From: Terriglobia bacterium
GTDB taxonomy: Bacteria; Acidobacteriota; Terriglobia; Terriglobales; Acidobacteriaceae
Length of the DNA: 64,000 nt
Assembly (NCBI GenBank): GCA_020072585.1
Contig: JAIQGL010000001.1
Location: 62,001-126,000 of the forward strand
Direction: 5' to 3'
How positions within the stretch are numbered: the first letter of the stretch is position 1; each line of letters begins with the position of its first letter. A program made the translations under genes and the position numbers. The notes under the pieces are model-generated. The model was not told the origin of the DNA, did no database searches, and worked only from the letters and a program-made list of their open reading frames with translations. Below, in pieces: positions 16,273 through 23,587 of this stretch.

Positions 16273-16611
16273 ATGTCCAATTCGGGGCCTTTGTTCCGCC
16301 CGTATGACAAGCTGGTGAAGATCACACTCGGGGAGAAGCAGTTTGAAGTTCCTGACGGCAATATGCTTCTGCGTGGATTGCAGTATCTCTCACCTGAAGA
16401 CATCTCCTACGGAAAATTCTGCTGGAATGAAGAGTGCCAATATTGCCGCGTGAATTACGATCTGGGGCCGGGCACGCAGAACCGCACTGCGATCTCATGC
16501 AAACTGATGGTGCAGGAAGGGATGCGCGTGACGGAAGTAGCGCAGGAGATCAAGTATTGCTTGCGGAAGCTGGGGCTGGACCTGAAAGTGAAGGCGGCAA
16601 CGAAAGAGTAG
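16273..16611 (+). CDS. Small 2Fe-2S ferredoxin-like protein
   Basis: 112 residues. A beta-grasp ferredoxin pattern: VKITLGEKQFEVPDGNMLLR, then FCWNEECQYCRV giving Cys-x4-Cys-x2-Cys, and a fourth Cys in AISCKLMVQEGM. This spacing and the CxxCRV-EGM pair match 2Fe-2S domains such as the N-terminal part of NuoG or formate dehydrogenase subunits. It is probably a soluble electron carrier. ATG 16273 starts the beta-grasp fold; the longer frame from 16168 would begin inside the upstream hairpins. Convergent with cpoB, 4 bases apart. The redox partner is not shown by the neighbourhood. Confidence 0.75.
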   Translation: MSNSGPLFRPYDKLVKITLGEKQFEVPDGNMLLRGLQYLSPEDISYGKFCWNEECQYCRVNYDLGPGTQNRTAISCKLMVQEGMRVTEVAQEIKYCLRKLGLDLKVKAATKE

Positions 16612-16615
16612 TGGC

Positions 16616-17518
16616 TCAGCGATGGCTGGGCGAAGGGCGAGGAACTTTGGCCTTGGAGGCCGCGCCCGCGGCCCCCAGTTTTGTAAGACGATCCCGGGCC
16701 TGCAAGGCCTCAGGGCTTTTTGGATAGCGGCTGATCAGGCTGCGCAACTCCTGCACACCGGCGTCACGCTGGCCGAGCTCCAGCAGAGCATAAGCTTTCT
16801 TCAGTTGGGCCGCTGCGGTCTTGTTGCCGCCCGGATATTGGTCGAGCACCTTGTTATAAGACTGAACGGCGCCGCTGAAATTGCCCTGGCGATAGGCAAT
16901 CTCTCCCAGATAGAACTGCGCATTGCCGGCAAGATCGGTGTTGCCATAAACCTGCAAATATTGCGTGAACTCCTGCGAAGCAAGATCATTCTTGTTGGCG
17001 TTGTAGTCACGCAGCCCGTCGTTATAGAGCTGGTCAGCGGGCGGGGCCTGCGGGACGTTGCTTGCCGCACCGGGCGACGCACCACCGGGTTGCGATCCCG
17101 GAGGAGAGGTGATGTTTTGCTGCGCGGTCTGCATGTCATCAAGTTGTTTGCTCACCTTGGCGAGGCGAGCCTTCAGTTCGTCCACGGCGTCATGCAGCGC
17201 CTGCACCTGCCCGGAAATCTGATCGACCTTGCTGCCCGCGTCCGTGGTCTGCTGTCCCAGCGATTTTTGCAGGTTCTGGACGGTAGTACCCATTTTGTTT
17301 ACGTTATCGATCTGCTGGGTGAGCAGGTCTTTCATGATGCCCATGCGCTCATCAAACGATTGCTGCATGCGGGCCATGTTGTCCTGCATGATCTGGAGCT
17401 GGGTGGAGATCTGGATCAGCTGCGACTTGGTGTCAGCGGCGGCAGCGTTGTGGCTGGCACACACTGTGAAAAGCAGCAGAGCGAGCAGGGCGATGAGACT
17501 TTGTTTCTTCATAGGCAT
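16616..17518 (-). CDS. cpoB: Tol-Pal system protein CpoB/YbgF-like
   Basis: 300 residues (298 from the second Met). A signal peptide (LIALLALLLFTVCASHNAAA) leads into a periplasmic protein. Residues ~35-130 form a coiled coil (LIQISTQLQIMQDNMARMQQ, VQALHDAVDELKARLAKV), then a Pro/Gly linker, then tetratricopeptide repeats at about 160-280 (LYNDGLRDYNANKNDLASQE, AQFYLGEIAYRQGNFSGAV). CpoB trimerises through its coiled coil and links the Tol machine with peptidoglycan synthesis during division. It is the last gene of the tol-pal operon, as in many bacteria, 111 bases after pal. Confidence 0.9.
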   Translation of the reverse strand: MPMKKQSLIALLALLLFTVCASHNAAAADTKSQLIQISTQLQIMQDNMARMQQSFDERMGIMKDLLTQQIDNVNKMGTTVQNLQKSLGQQTTDAGSKVDQISGQVQALHDAVDELKARLAKVSKQLDDMQTAQQNITSPPGSQPGGASPGAASNVPQAPPADQLYNDGLRDYNANKNDLASQEFTQYLQVYGNTDLAGNAQFYLGEIAYRQGNFSGAVQSYNKVLDQYPGGNKTAAAQLKKAYALLELGQRDAGVQELRSLISRYPKSPEALQARDRLTKLGAAGAASKAKVPRPSPSHR

Positions 17519-17629
17519 TTAACTCGTTAGATGCAGAATGGCTGTTGATCCTGCAAGAATTTTCTTGTTTTTCAAGACGAGAGGCGCGGAATTGAAGCCG
17601 GACGGGCGCGGGCCCGCCCGGCGTTAGGT

Positions 17630-18370
17630 TTAGTGTAACAGCGTGAAATGATCGCGGCGGTTTTTCTGCCAGCAATCCTCATTGGATTCAGAGCATTGCG
17701 GCTTCTCTTTGCCGTAGCTGATGGTCTTGAGCGCGTCCGCCCCCACACCGTTCTGGATGAGCGCCTGTTTGGCGGCATCGGCGCGGCGTTCACCCAGCGC
17801 CAGGTTGTACTCGGTGGAACCGCGTTCGTCGCAATTGCCCTCGATCTGTACTTTCCAGCCCTTCTGCTTGATGATCTGGGCGGCCTGGGCCAGGGCCTGT
17901 TGCGATTCAGCACGCAGGTCGGCTTTGTCAAAGTCGAAGTAGATGTCTTTGACCATCTGGGCAAAGAGCTGCTCGTCGGTGACGGGAGGCGGTGTTGGGG
18001 CCGGAGTCGGCGTTGGTGTGGGTGGAGCGGTCACGGAAACTTGCGCCGTCGCGTCCTGCGTTCCGCCTGCGCCCTTCGCGGTCAGATGATACGTGGTGGT
18101 TTGCGTCGGTGAAACGGTTTGCGAACCACTGGGGTCAACTTTGTTGCCGTCGAGAGCAACATCAGTTGCGTTCTCCGTGCTCCAGGTCAGTGTGGATGAT
18201 TGCCCGCGCTGAATGGATGCCGGGTTGGCTGAAAGAGTGGCGGTTGGCGCTTTAGGCGGTGGCGGCGGCGGTGGCGCGGGCTCTTTCTTTTTACAGCCGC
18301 TTGCCACCATGAACAGGACCAGCACCCCCAGGACGAAGATCCGAATGCTCTTGCTGTTGTTCACCCTCAT
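17630..18370 (-). CDS. pal: Peptidoglycan-associated lipoprotein Pal
   Basis: 246 residues. Lipobox MVASGC gives lipidation at Cys, followed by a Pro-rich linker (EPAPPPPPPP), an Ig-like beta domain (ATLSANPASIQRGQSSTLTW) that most Pal proteins lack, then the OmpA-C domain: DIYFDFDKADLR, GNCDERGSTEYNLALGERRA, TISYGKEKP. The His usually found in EGHCDERG is Asn here. Pal sits in the outer membrane and binds peptidoglycan and TolB. GGAGG lies only 2 bases before ATG 18370 but 8 bases before the in-frame GTG 18364, so translation may begin at GTG. It follows tolB by 35 bases. Confidence 0.95.
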   Translation of the reverse strand: MRVNNSKSIRIFVLGVLVLFMVASGCKKKEPAPPPPPPPKAPTATLSANPASIQRGQSSTLTWSTENATDVALDGNKVDPSGSQTVSPTQTTTYHLTAKGAGGTQDATAQVSVTAPPTPTPTPAPTPPPVTDEQLFAQMVKDIYFDFDKADLRAESQQALAQAAQIIKQKGWKVQIEGNCDERGSTEYNLALGERRADAAKQALIQNGVGADALKTISYGKEKPQCSESNEDCWQKNRRDHFTLLH

Positions 18371-18405
18371 GTCCTCCAAAAAAGTAATGCACGTCAATAT
18401 AAAGC

Positions 18406-19764
18406 CTATTTAAAACTCCAGTTGGGCTGGCTGTTCCGGCCCTGGCGCGTCAGTTGCTGTAAGTGCGTGCCGTCCGCCAGGACGCTCCATACCTGTTCTG
18501 TGCCGCTGCGGTTGGATTGAAATACGATGTGCCGCCCGTCCGGCGACCACGATGGAAAGTCATTGCGCCCGCCATCGTGGGTCAATTGTATGATCTGTCG
18601 TGATGCGATATCCATAAGATAAATGTCCGAACCGCCAAGAATGCCGGGGCCATAATTTCTAACCCAGGCAAAGGCCAGCAACAATCCATTCGGGGACCAG
18701 GCTGGCGAAACAGCATACCCCTGGTCGGTCATCTTCTGCACGTTACTGCCGTCCGCGTCCATTACATAGATCTGGGGCAGCCCTGTTCGTCCGCTGACCC
18801 AGGCAATCTGGCCGTTCGTTTTCGGGTTAAAAACAGGTGAAACGTCACCTTTACCGGTGCTGAGCCTGCGTGTGCCGGCGCCTGAAGCCTCGGCGATAAA
18901 AATCTCTGACAGTCCGCTGTGCATGGAAGATGCAAAGGCGATTTTAGTTCCATCGGACGACCATGCGGGAGAAAAATTGTCTCCGCCATTGCGTGGGAAG
19001 GCTACAGTGCGGCCCAGGTCGAGCGAGTACATCATGATCTGCCAGGAGTCTTTGGTCAGTCCGCTGAACGCCAGCCGCGAACCATCCGGCGAAATCCGCG
19101 GTGACAGCGCTATTGACCCTAGCTTGGTGAGCTGTTTCTGGTTGGCGCCGTCATAATCCATGGACCAGATTTCTTTATTGCCGCTGCGATTGCTCACAAA
19201 ATAAATCTGGCTTTCGGCGATCCCCGGTATGCCGCTGCCCAGGCGGGCAATAATCTCATCGGCAAAGCGGTGTGCGATCAGCCGTGCGTTGTCCGGTGTG
19301 GCATCTTCTTTATATTGCTTGCCCAGGATCTGCGGCGAGCCCGGGTTCTTCACGTCATAGAGCCAGCCCTGGACATCGATCTTTCCGCTGTTCACGCCCA
19401 CGTTGCCAAAGGTAAGTACGCCGGCGTTTGGTGGCGGATCGCCCCATGCTTTCGCGTTCAACTCCGCCGGCTGCCCCGGCGTTTGCGACGGATAAAAACT
19501 CTTCGCCACCAGATCAAAGATTCCGGCATTCTCCAGGTCACTCCACAGCACCTGATTGAACACGGTGTTGAGCGGGCCGGTCTGCGCATCAGCATTCGCC
19601 GCCTTAAAGTCCGGCACGGCAATCCGCGGACGCTCCTGGCCCATGTTCAGTTCAATCTTGATCCGGTCCTGTGCCGGCGCGCTCACAACCGCGCACAACA
19701 TCATCAGCGTTAAACCAGCCAGCCAGAGCGTTTTTCCCGTGCCAATTCTTTTTTCGCTATGCAT
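18406..19764 (-). CDS. tolB: Tol-Pal system beta-propeller protein TolB
   Basis: 452 residues. A signal peptide (LWLAGLTLMMLCAVVSAPAQ) is followed by the N-terminal TolB domain (RIAVPDFKAANADAQ, FNQVLWSDLENAGIFDLV) and a six-bladed propeller whose blades carry the repeated SPRISPDGSRLAFSG, SPAWSSDGTKIAFAS, SPAWSPNGLLLAFA and PSWSPDGRHIVFQSNRSG motifs. TolB is periplasmic and moves between Pal and TolA during outer-membrane constriction. The gene is 8 bases downstream of the tolA/tonB-like gene. Confidence 0.97.
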   Translation of the reverse strand: MHSEKRIGTGKTLWLAGLTLMMLCAVVSAPAQDRIKIELNMGQERPRIAVPDFKAANADAQTGPLNTVFNQVLWSDLENAGIFDLVAKSFYPSQTPGQPAELNAKAWGDPPPNAGVLTFGNVGVNSGKIDVQGWLYDVKNPGSPQILGKQYKEDATPDNARLIAHRFADEIIARLGSGIPGIAESQIYFVSNRSGNKEIWSMDYDGANQKQLTKLGSIALSPRISPDGSRLAFSGLTKDSWQIMMYSLDLGRTVAFPRNGGDNFSPAWSSDGTKIAFASSMHSGLSEIFIAEASGAGTRRLSTGKGDVSPVFNPKTNGQIAWVSGRTGLPQIYVMDADGSNVQKMTDQGYAVSPAWSPNGLLLAFAWVRNYGPGILGGSDIYLMDIASRQIIQLTHDGGRNDFPSWSPDGRHIVFQSNRSGTEQVWSVLADGTHLQQLTRQGRNSQPNWSFK

Positions 19765-19772
19765 GCCTTCGC

Positions 19773-20564
19773 CTATTTCGGGGGATAGTCAAACCAAAAA
19801 TCTACTGTCACCTTGTTGCCTTCCGGCAGCTTGCCGAAAGAATCAATGCGCTGGATCGCTCGCATCGCCGACTGATCAAGTGACGGCACGCCGCTCGTCT
19901 GCGCCAGGTGCACGTTGGCCGGACTGCCGTCGCCCAGAATGTCAAACTCGATATACGCGCGATGCGGCGCCTTGATCCGCGGATCAATCTCATACGTCAG
20001 CCAGTTCTGCTGTACCCGGCGCTTCACTCCGTCCACGTACCAGCCGTACTTGCCGCCAAAATCGGCATTGCGAAAGCTGAAACCGCCTTTGTAGTTGGCC
20101 GTGGTAACTGAGCCATATGGCCCGCTTACCGGACCACCTTCACCCAGTGGCACAGCCGTATCCACCGGCGTGGGGACAGGATGCGGAACAGCATGTGTCG
20201 GCGGCACTGGCCGGTCGATCATCTTCTTGGGTGGCGTAACTTTGCTGGTGATCGGAATTGCGTCGTCCGGCGGCTTCTCTATGGCCTTGGGCTGCGGTAC
20301 CGTCTGCGTTATACCCTTGCTTTCATTGGCAACAATGTTGTCAGACTGCTCCTGCTTCGGAATCGGAATGGAGGCGCTCACCAGCGTCGCCGTCACTGCG
20401 TCACCTTCCTTGGTGCCCCAGTCATTCGCGTTGCTATGCGCATTCATCACCAGGCCCAGGGCAAACCCCGCCGCCACCAGTCCCAGATGGAATGCGGCGG
20501 AGATGAGCAGCGGTTTCCGCCATTGCTCGCGCTCGTAAAACAGGTTGGCCCGGACGTATGCCAT
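19773..20564 (-). CDS. TolA/TonB-type energy transducer
   Basis: 263 residues. One membrane helix (PLLISAAFHLGLVAAGFALG, about 18-38), a Pro/Lys-rich periplasmic linker (VPQPKAIEKPPDDAIP, RPVPPTHAVPHPVPTP), and a C-terminal TonB-like domain (GVKRRVQQNWLTYEID, AYIEFDILGDGSPANVHLAQ, SLDQSAMRAIQRIDSFGKLP). Its place between tolR and tolB indicates the TolA role: spanning the periplasm to connect the TolQ-TolR motor with TolB/Pal. The C-domain looks more TonB- than TolA-like, as is common outside Proteobacteria. It is separated from tolR by a 268-base gap containing repeats. Confidence 0.88.
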   Translation of the reverse strand: MAYVRANLFYEREQWRKPLLISAAFHLGLVAAGFALGLVMNAHSNANDWGTKEGDAVTATLVSASIPIPKQEQSDNIVANESKGITQTVPQPKAIEKPPDDAIPITSKVTPPKKMIDRPVPPTHAVPHPVPTPVDTAVPLGEGGPVSGPYGSVTTANYKGGFSFRNADFGGKYGWYVDGVKRRVQQNWLTYEIDPRIKAPHRAYIEFDILGDGSPANVHLAQTSGVPSLDQSAMRAIQRIDSFGKLPEGNKVTVDFWFDYPPK

Positions 20565-20572
20565 GGTTGTCA

Positions 20573-20826
20573 GTTACTTTCCGGTCGTGACAAAAAGTTA
20601 CTTTCCGGCAGCAGTAAAATTTGAAACTCGTATCCAGCGACTGTTTGAAAACTGTATCCAGCCACCGGGTGGAGCAGGGCTTCAGCCCTGCGTTGCCTGC
20701 CCGCAAATCCTCCGGCTTTAACCGCTGAGGGAACTCCTACCGGATACATGAGGCAACCGACTCCCTCTTGATGCCTTCTTGAACTCGGGTTCCCGATCTG
20801 CGGCTATCTGCGCTAATCTGCGGCAA
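20573..20826. repeat. Repeat cluster inside the tol-pal operon
   Basis: The gap between tolR and tolA/tonB contains AGTTACTTTCCGG twice (about 20575 and 20597), two related GTATCCAGC stretches, a perfect palindrome GCAGGGCT-TC-AGCCCTGC (20674-20691) like the REP elements elsewhere, and three ATCTGCG-type units at 20801-20823. The last family recurs near 60365 and, more distantly, near 41340. It splits an otherwise compact operon. Confidence 0.6.
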
Positions 20827-20832
20827 AAACTC

Positions 20833-21255
20833 TTACTTCTTCCCTGGCTGAATCGGCTCCGTCACAATGCTCACGTTCGTGATCCCCGCCGATTTCACCG
20901 CGCTCATCACCGTGGCAAAAGCGCCAAACGCCACGTTTTCATCGGCGCGCACATACACCGCCTGGCCGCGCGGATCGCGAAACTTCTTGCGCAGCGCATC
21001 GCCAATTTCGTCCAGCCTCACGTGGTCGTTGTTCAGGTAAACTTCCTGCCCCTTGGTGATGGAGATGACCAGCCGCTCCTCGGAAATTTCCTTCACCACT
21101 TTTGTCTTGGGGACGGAAACCTCAATGCCGGATTGCAGCACCGGCGCCGTGACCATGAAAATAATCAGCAGCACCAGCACCACGTCGACAAACGGCGTGA
21201 CGTTGATCTCTGAAAGCGACGTCTCCGTGCGCCCGTTTTTACTGGTAAACGCCAT
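20833..21255 (-). CDS. tolR: TolR/ExbD-family proton-channel subunit
   Basis: 140 residues. Short cytoplasmic N-terminus, SLSEINVTPFVDVVLVLLII as the single membrane helix with the proton-handling Asp of the family (VTPFVDV), and a periplasmic domain (VSVPKTKVVKEISEERLVIS, VYVRADENVAFGAFATVM). Works with TolQ as the proton-motive-force motor for TolA. Its ATG overlaps the tolQ stop by one base (TGATG), which indicates translational coupling. Confidence 0.93.
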   Translation of the reverse strand: MAFTSKNGRTETSLSEINVTPFVDVVLVLLIIFMVTAPVLQSGIEVSVPKTKVVKEISEERLVISITKGQEVYLNNDHVRLDEIGDALRKKFRDPRGQAVYVRADENVAFGAFATVMSAVKSAGITNVSIVTEPIQPGKK

Positions 21256-21947
21256 CAGCGGACCCCCGTTGTGACCCCGGTGGTGCGCTCAATAAAGTTC
21301 ATGATCTCCATGGTGAAGTCGTCCATGCGCGCGCCAAACTCGCGCAGGCTGTGCGTGAACTGGTTATAGAAGATCACGGCCGGAATGGCGGCAAACAGGC
21401 CCGCGGCGGTGGTAATCAGCGCTTCTGAAATTCCCGGAGCCACGGCGCGCAGCGTGGCTGCGCCGGCATCGCCCAGGCCGTTGAAGGCGTCAATAATGCC
21501 CCAGACGGTTCCAAACAACCCGACGAACGGCGCCACCGCGCCCGTCGTCGCCAGCCAGGGCAGCTTGCGCTCCAGCCGCGTCAGCTCTTCTGACGAGGCA
21601 ATCTGCGCCGCCCTCTGCACGGCGTTGATGTTGCCATCGCCCTGCCGCCGGTACTCGTCATAGGCGTTATCAAACACGGCCACCAGCGGGCTGGGCTTGA
21701 ACTGCTCGGAGACGGCGGCAATGTCCTGAAGGCGCTGCGCTTTGCGGAACGCCCTCAGGAACCTTCCGCTCTGGGTGCGCGCTCTCCGGATGGAGCCCCA
21801 CTTGGTAAGAATAATGGACCAGGACATGATGCTGAAGACCAATAGAATCACGAGGACAACCTGCGCCACGGCCCCGGTCTGCCGTATCAGGTTGAAGATC
21901 TCCCCGCCGCCCACTAAGCCCACCAGAAAAAAATTTGAATTTATCAT
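21255..21947 (-). CDS. tolQ: TolQ/ExbB/MotA-family proton-channel subunit
   Basis: 230 residues with three membrane helices: AVAQVVLVILLVFSIMSW (~28-45), ATTGAVAPFVGLFGTVWGII (~128-148) and SEALITTAAGLFAAIPAVIF (~173-193). The conserved ATTGAVAPFVGLFGTVWGI and EALITTAAGLFAAIPAV stretches are family signatures. With TolR it forms the inner-membrane motor. It is the first gene of the operon running tolQ-tolR-tolA-tolB-pal-cpoB on the minus strand. Confidence 0.94.
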   Translation of the reverse strand: MINSNFFLVGLVGGGEIFNLIRQTGAVAQVVLVILLVFSIMSWSIILTKWGSIRRARTQSGRFLRAFRKAQRLQDIAAVSEQFKPSPLVAVFDNAYDEYRRQGDGNINAVQRAAQIASSEELTRLERKLPWLATTGAVAPFVGLFGTVWGIIDAFNGLGDAGAATLRAVAPGISEALITTAAGLFAAIPAVIFYNQFTHSLREFGARMDDFTMEIMNFIERTTGVTTGVR

Positions 21948-22109
21948 TGCAAAGTCAACCGCCTCTATCAGTTAACTCTTGACCGTAACACCTCAAGGTG
22001 CTCACGTCAAACGGGTGAATCCATTGGTTAAACAGGGTTACGGAAGGACTAGTACCGTGTGAAGATTTGGAGAAAGTTTTTCCCGATAGAAACAGACGGA
22101 AGCTTGGAA

Positions 22110-22245
22110 AGATTTGTTCCCGGCTTCAGCCGCTGGGACTTTGCTTCTTGTCGCTTCGCTTCGCTGCGCGATTGCCTGCGGCAGCAAGGAATGAATCTTT
22201 CCGGCTTGGTGGCGGCATGAGCAAACTCATGCCCTGTTACGCGAT
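22110..22245. repeat. Degenerate REP-like region
   Basis: GGCATGAG (22214-22221) pairs with CTCATGCC (22226-22233), and the following CCTGTTAC matches the CCTGATAC that follows the equivalent hairpin in the REP copies at 13406 and 25164. Upstream are CGGCTTCAGCCG (about 22121-22132) and TCGCTTCGCTTCGCTGCGCG. Open frames through here are not believable genes. The rest of 21948-22332 shows nothing else. Confidence 0.5.
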
Positions 22246-22332
22246 CTCACCCATTGATCCTCGCCGATCAAGCTGAGCGCCGCAGGCGATGCTAACCAGT
22301 CTATAGTGACTTCGTTCTTGTGTTGTCCCTCT

Positions 22333-22512
22333 TTATTCCTTATGGCCCCGTTTAGGCGTTTGCGGCGGGTGTTTTTGAACATATTCCCGAATAAACTCAA
22401 GGAGAACATCGGTCATCTTCTTGCCTTGTGCGGCAGTAGAGGCTTTGAATGCATCGTGCAGGTTGGTTTCCACATTCAGGTTCATGCGCTTCCACCTTGG
22501 CTCTCTGGCCAT
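22333..22512 (-). CDS. Small ribbon-helix-helix-like DNA-binding protein, 59 aa
   Basis: 59 codons. GGAGG lies about 9 bases before ATG. After a basic start (MAREPRWKRMN) comes NLNVETNLHDAFKASTAAQG, then KKMTDVLLEFIREYVQKH: one strand and two helices, the arrangement of ribbon-helix-helix proteins such as ParG or antitoxins. These bind DNA as dimers through the paired strands. The tail is Pro/Lys-rich. It is the last of three small DNA-binding-protein genes on the minus strand (23180 to 22333). Chromosomal partner unknown; no obvious toxin is adjacent. Confidence 0.72.
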   Translation of the reverse strand: MAREPRWKRMNLNVETNLHDAFKASTAAQGKKMTDVLLEFIREYVQKHPPQTPKRGHKE

Positions 22513-22630
22513 TTCCGCCCACCTCCCTCGTCAGAGACGAGCTTATACGTTTATGAGTAATTTCGGCATTGACCGCATGCGCTGGGTAAGCTGGAGGGAC
22601 ATGCAAGCCCCTTTCAAGGGTGCGGCACAC

Positions 22631-22846
22631 CTACAAATCCTTAAACAGTTTCACCAGCGGCACACCCAGGCCAATCGCCAGATACTCGATATTCCGCAGG
22701 CACGGCTCCATTCTGCCGTTTTCAATCGAGGAAAGCGTCTTCTGCTCAATGTCGGTCTTGTGGCAGAGTTCCTCTTGGGTGATCTTTTTCTGCGTCCGTA
22801 TCAGTCTGATCCGCTCTCCGAACCGCTTGCATATATCTTTTGACAC
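22631..22846 (-). CDS. Small XRE-family HTH regulator (copy 2), 71 aa
   Basis: 71 residues consisting almost entirely of one helix-turn-helix domain: RFGERIRLIRTQKKITQEEL, then IEQKTLSSIENGRMEPCLRN, ending VPLVKLFKDL. GTG 22846 is chosen because GGAG lies 7 bases upstream; the longer frame to 22873 lacks a site. It is a paralogue of the gene at 22965-23180: same length, same ENG(R/K)xExCLRxIExLA core and the same KDL end. It probably acts as a repressor of nearby genes or of itself. Confidence 0.82.
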   Translation of the reverse strand: MSKDICKRFGERIRLIRTQKKITQEELCHKTDIEQKTLSSIENGRMEPCLRNIEYLAIGLGVPLVKLFKDL

Positions 22847-22964
22847 TAAAAATCTCCATTGCAAATAACGCACAGGCGCAAAATGATTGGGCCCAGCCTC
22901 GTCAGCGCTGGAATAGCCTGAAGGTAACCAGCATAAAAATCCGAGCGCCGCAGGTGCGGCACGC

Positions 22965-23180
22965 CTACAGGTCCTTAAACATTTCGCTGAGTGGCACCTT
23001 CAGGCCCATTGCCAGCAATTCAATAAACCGCAGGCATGTTTCCTGTTTTCCGTTCTCAATCCTGGAAATCGTCGCCTGGTCAGTTCCTATCTTGTCCGCC
23101 AGGATGGTTTGATTCATGTTTCTGGTTTTGCGTAATCCCTGAAGTCGCCTGCCGAACCGCACAACAATATCTCTGGACAT
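22965..23180 (-). CDS. Small XRE-family HTH regulator (copy 1), 71 aa
   Basis: 71 residues, one helix-turn-helix domain: VRFGRRLQGLRKTRNMNQTI, IGTDQATISRIENGKQETCL, ending VPLSEMFKDL. Start at ATG 23180 (MSRDIVVRFG), equivalent to the GTG start of copy 2; no strong ribosome site is seen. It is divergent from the gene at 23254 across 73 bases that hold TCATATG and AATCATAT, possibly its operator. About 334 bases separate equivalent points in the two copies, in keeping with a tandem duplication. Confidence 0.82.
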   Translation of the reverse strand: MSRDIVVRFGRRLQGLRKTRNMNQTILADKIGTDQATISRIENGKQETCLRFIELLAMGLKVPLSEMFKDL

Positions 23181-23253
23181 GTATCCAGTTTCGGCATTAT
23201 GATTCAAACATCATATGTCTGATAAATCATATTGAACTTAAAGGTAACCAAGC

Positions 23254-23574
23254 ATGAAACCCTCGGCGGAAGGCAGCCGTGAAGGGCGGGGCATAGACCC
23301 GTTGGAACCCGAAGAAGTCAAAGCCGACATTTATGAAGGCCTCGCCGTCATCAACCGGGCCTTTCAGCAGATCATCGGCACAATTGGCCAGCTTCAGACC
23401 AAAGGCGTTGTCTCGCCGGACTACGTGCAGGACCAGGAAATCATCGCCAACGACCTGTGGGCCAGGATCAATACCCATCTTCTCGCCAAAATCACTGAGC
23501 GCGAGTTGGACGACCGCAACCACTACGGCAAAATGCGAGCAACGATGGAGAGACGAATCAGGGGACGGCAGTAA
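23254..23574 (+). CDS. Hypothetical helical protein, 106 aa
   Basis: AAGG lies about 9 bases before the ATG. The protein is mainly helical (EEVKADIYEGLAVINRAFQQ, DYVQDQEIIANDLWARINTH, RNHYGKMRATMERRIRGRQ) with charged ends and no signal peptide. It faces the XRE gene, which may regulate it, and converges on the nuclease-like gene with only 13 bases between. Being flanked by island genes on both sides, it is probably part of the same accessory unit. No family recognised. Confidence 0.6.
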   Translation: MKPSAEGSREGRGIDPLEPEEVKADIYEGLAVINRAFQQIIGTIGQLQTKGVVSPDYVQDQEIIANDLWARINTHLLAKITERELDDRNHYGKMRATMERRIRGRQ

Positions 23575-23587
23575 GTCCCGTACAGTC

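Noticed and set aside
16622-17530. 302-codon plus-strand frame opposite cpoB
   Set aside because: A mirror of a GC-rich gene with clear coiled-coil and TPR; no ribosome site and leucine-rich nonsense composition.
22067-22276. 69-codon frame in the degenerate REP region
   Set aside because: Covers palindromic REP-like sequence, no ribosome site, composition as in other repeat frames.
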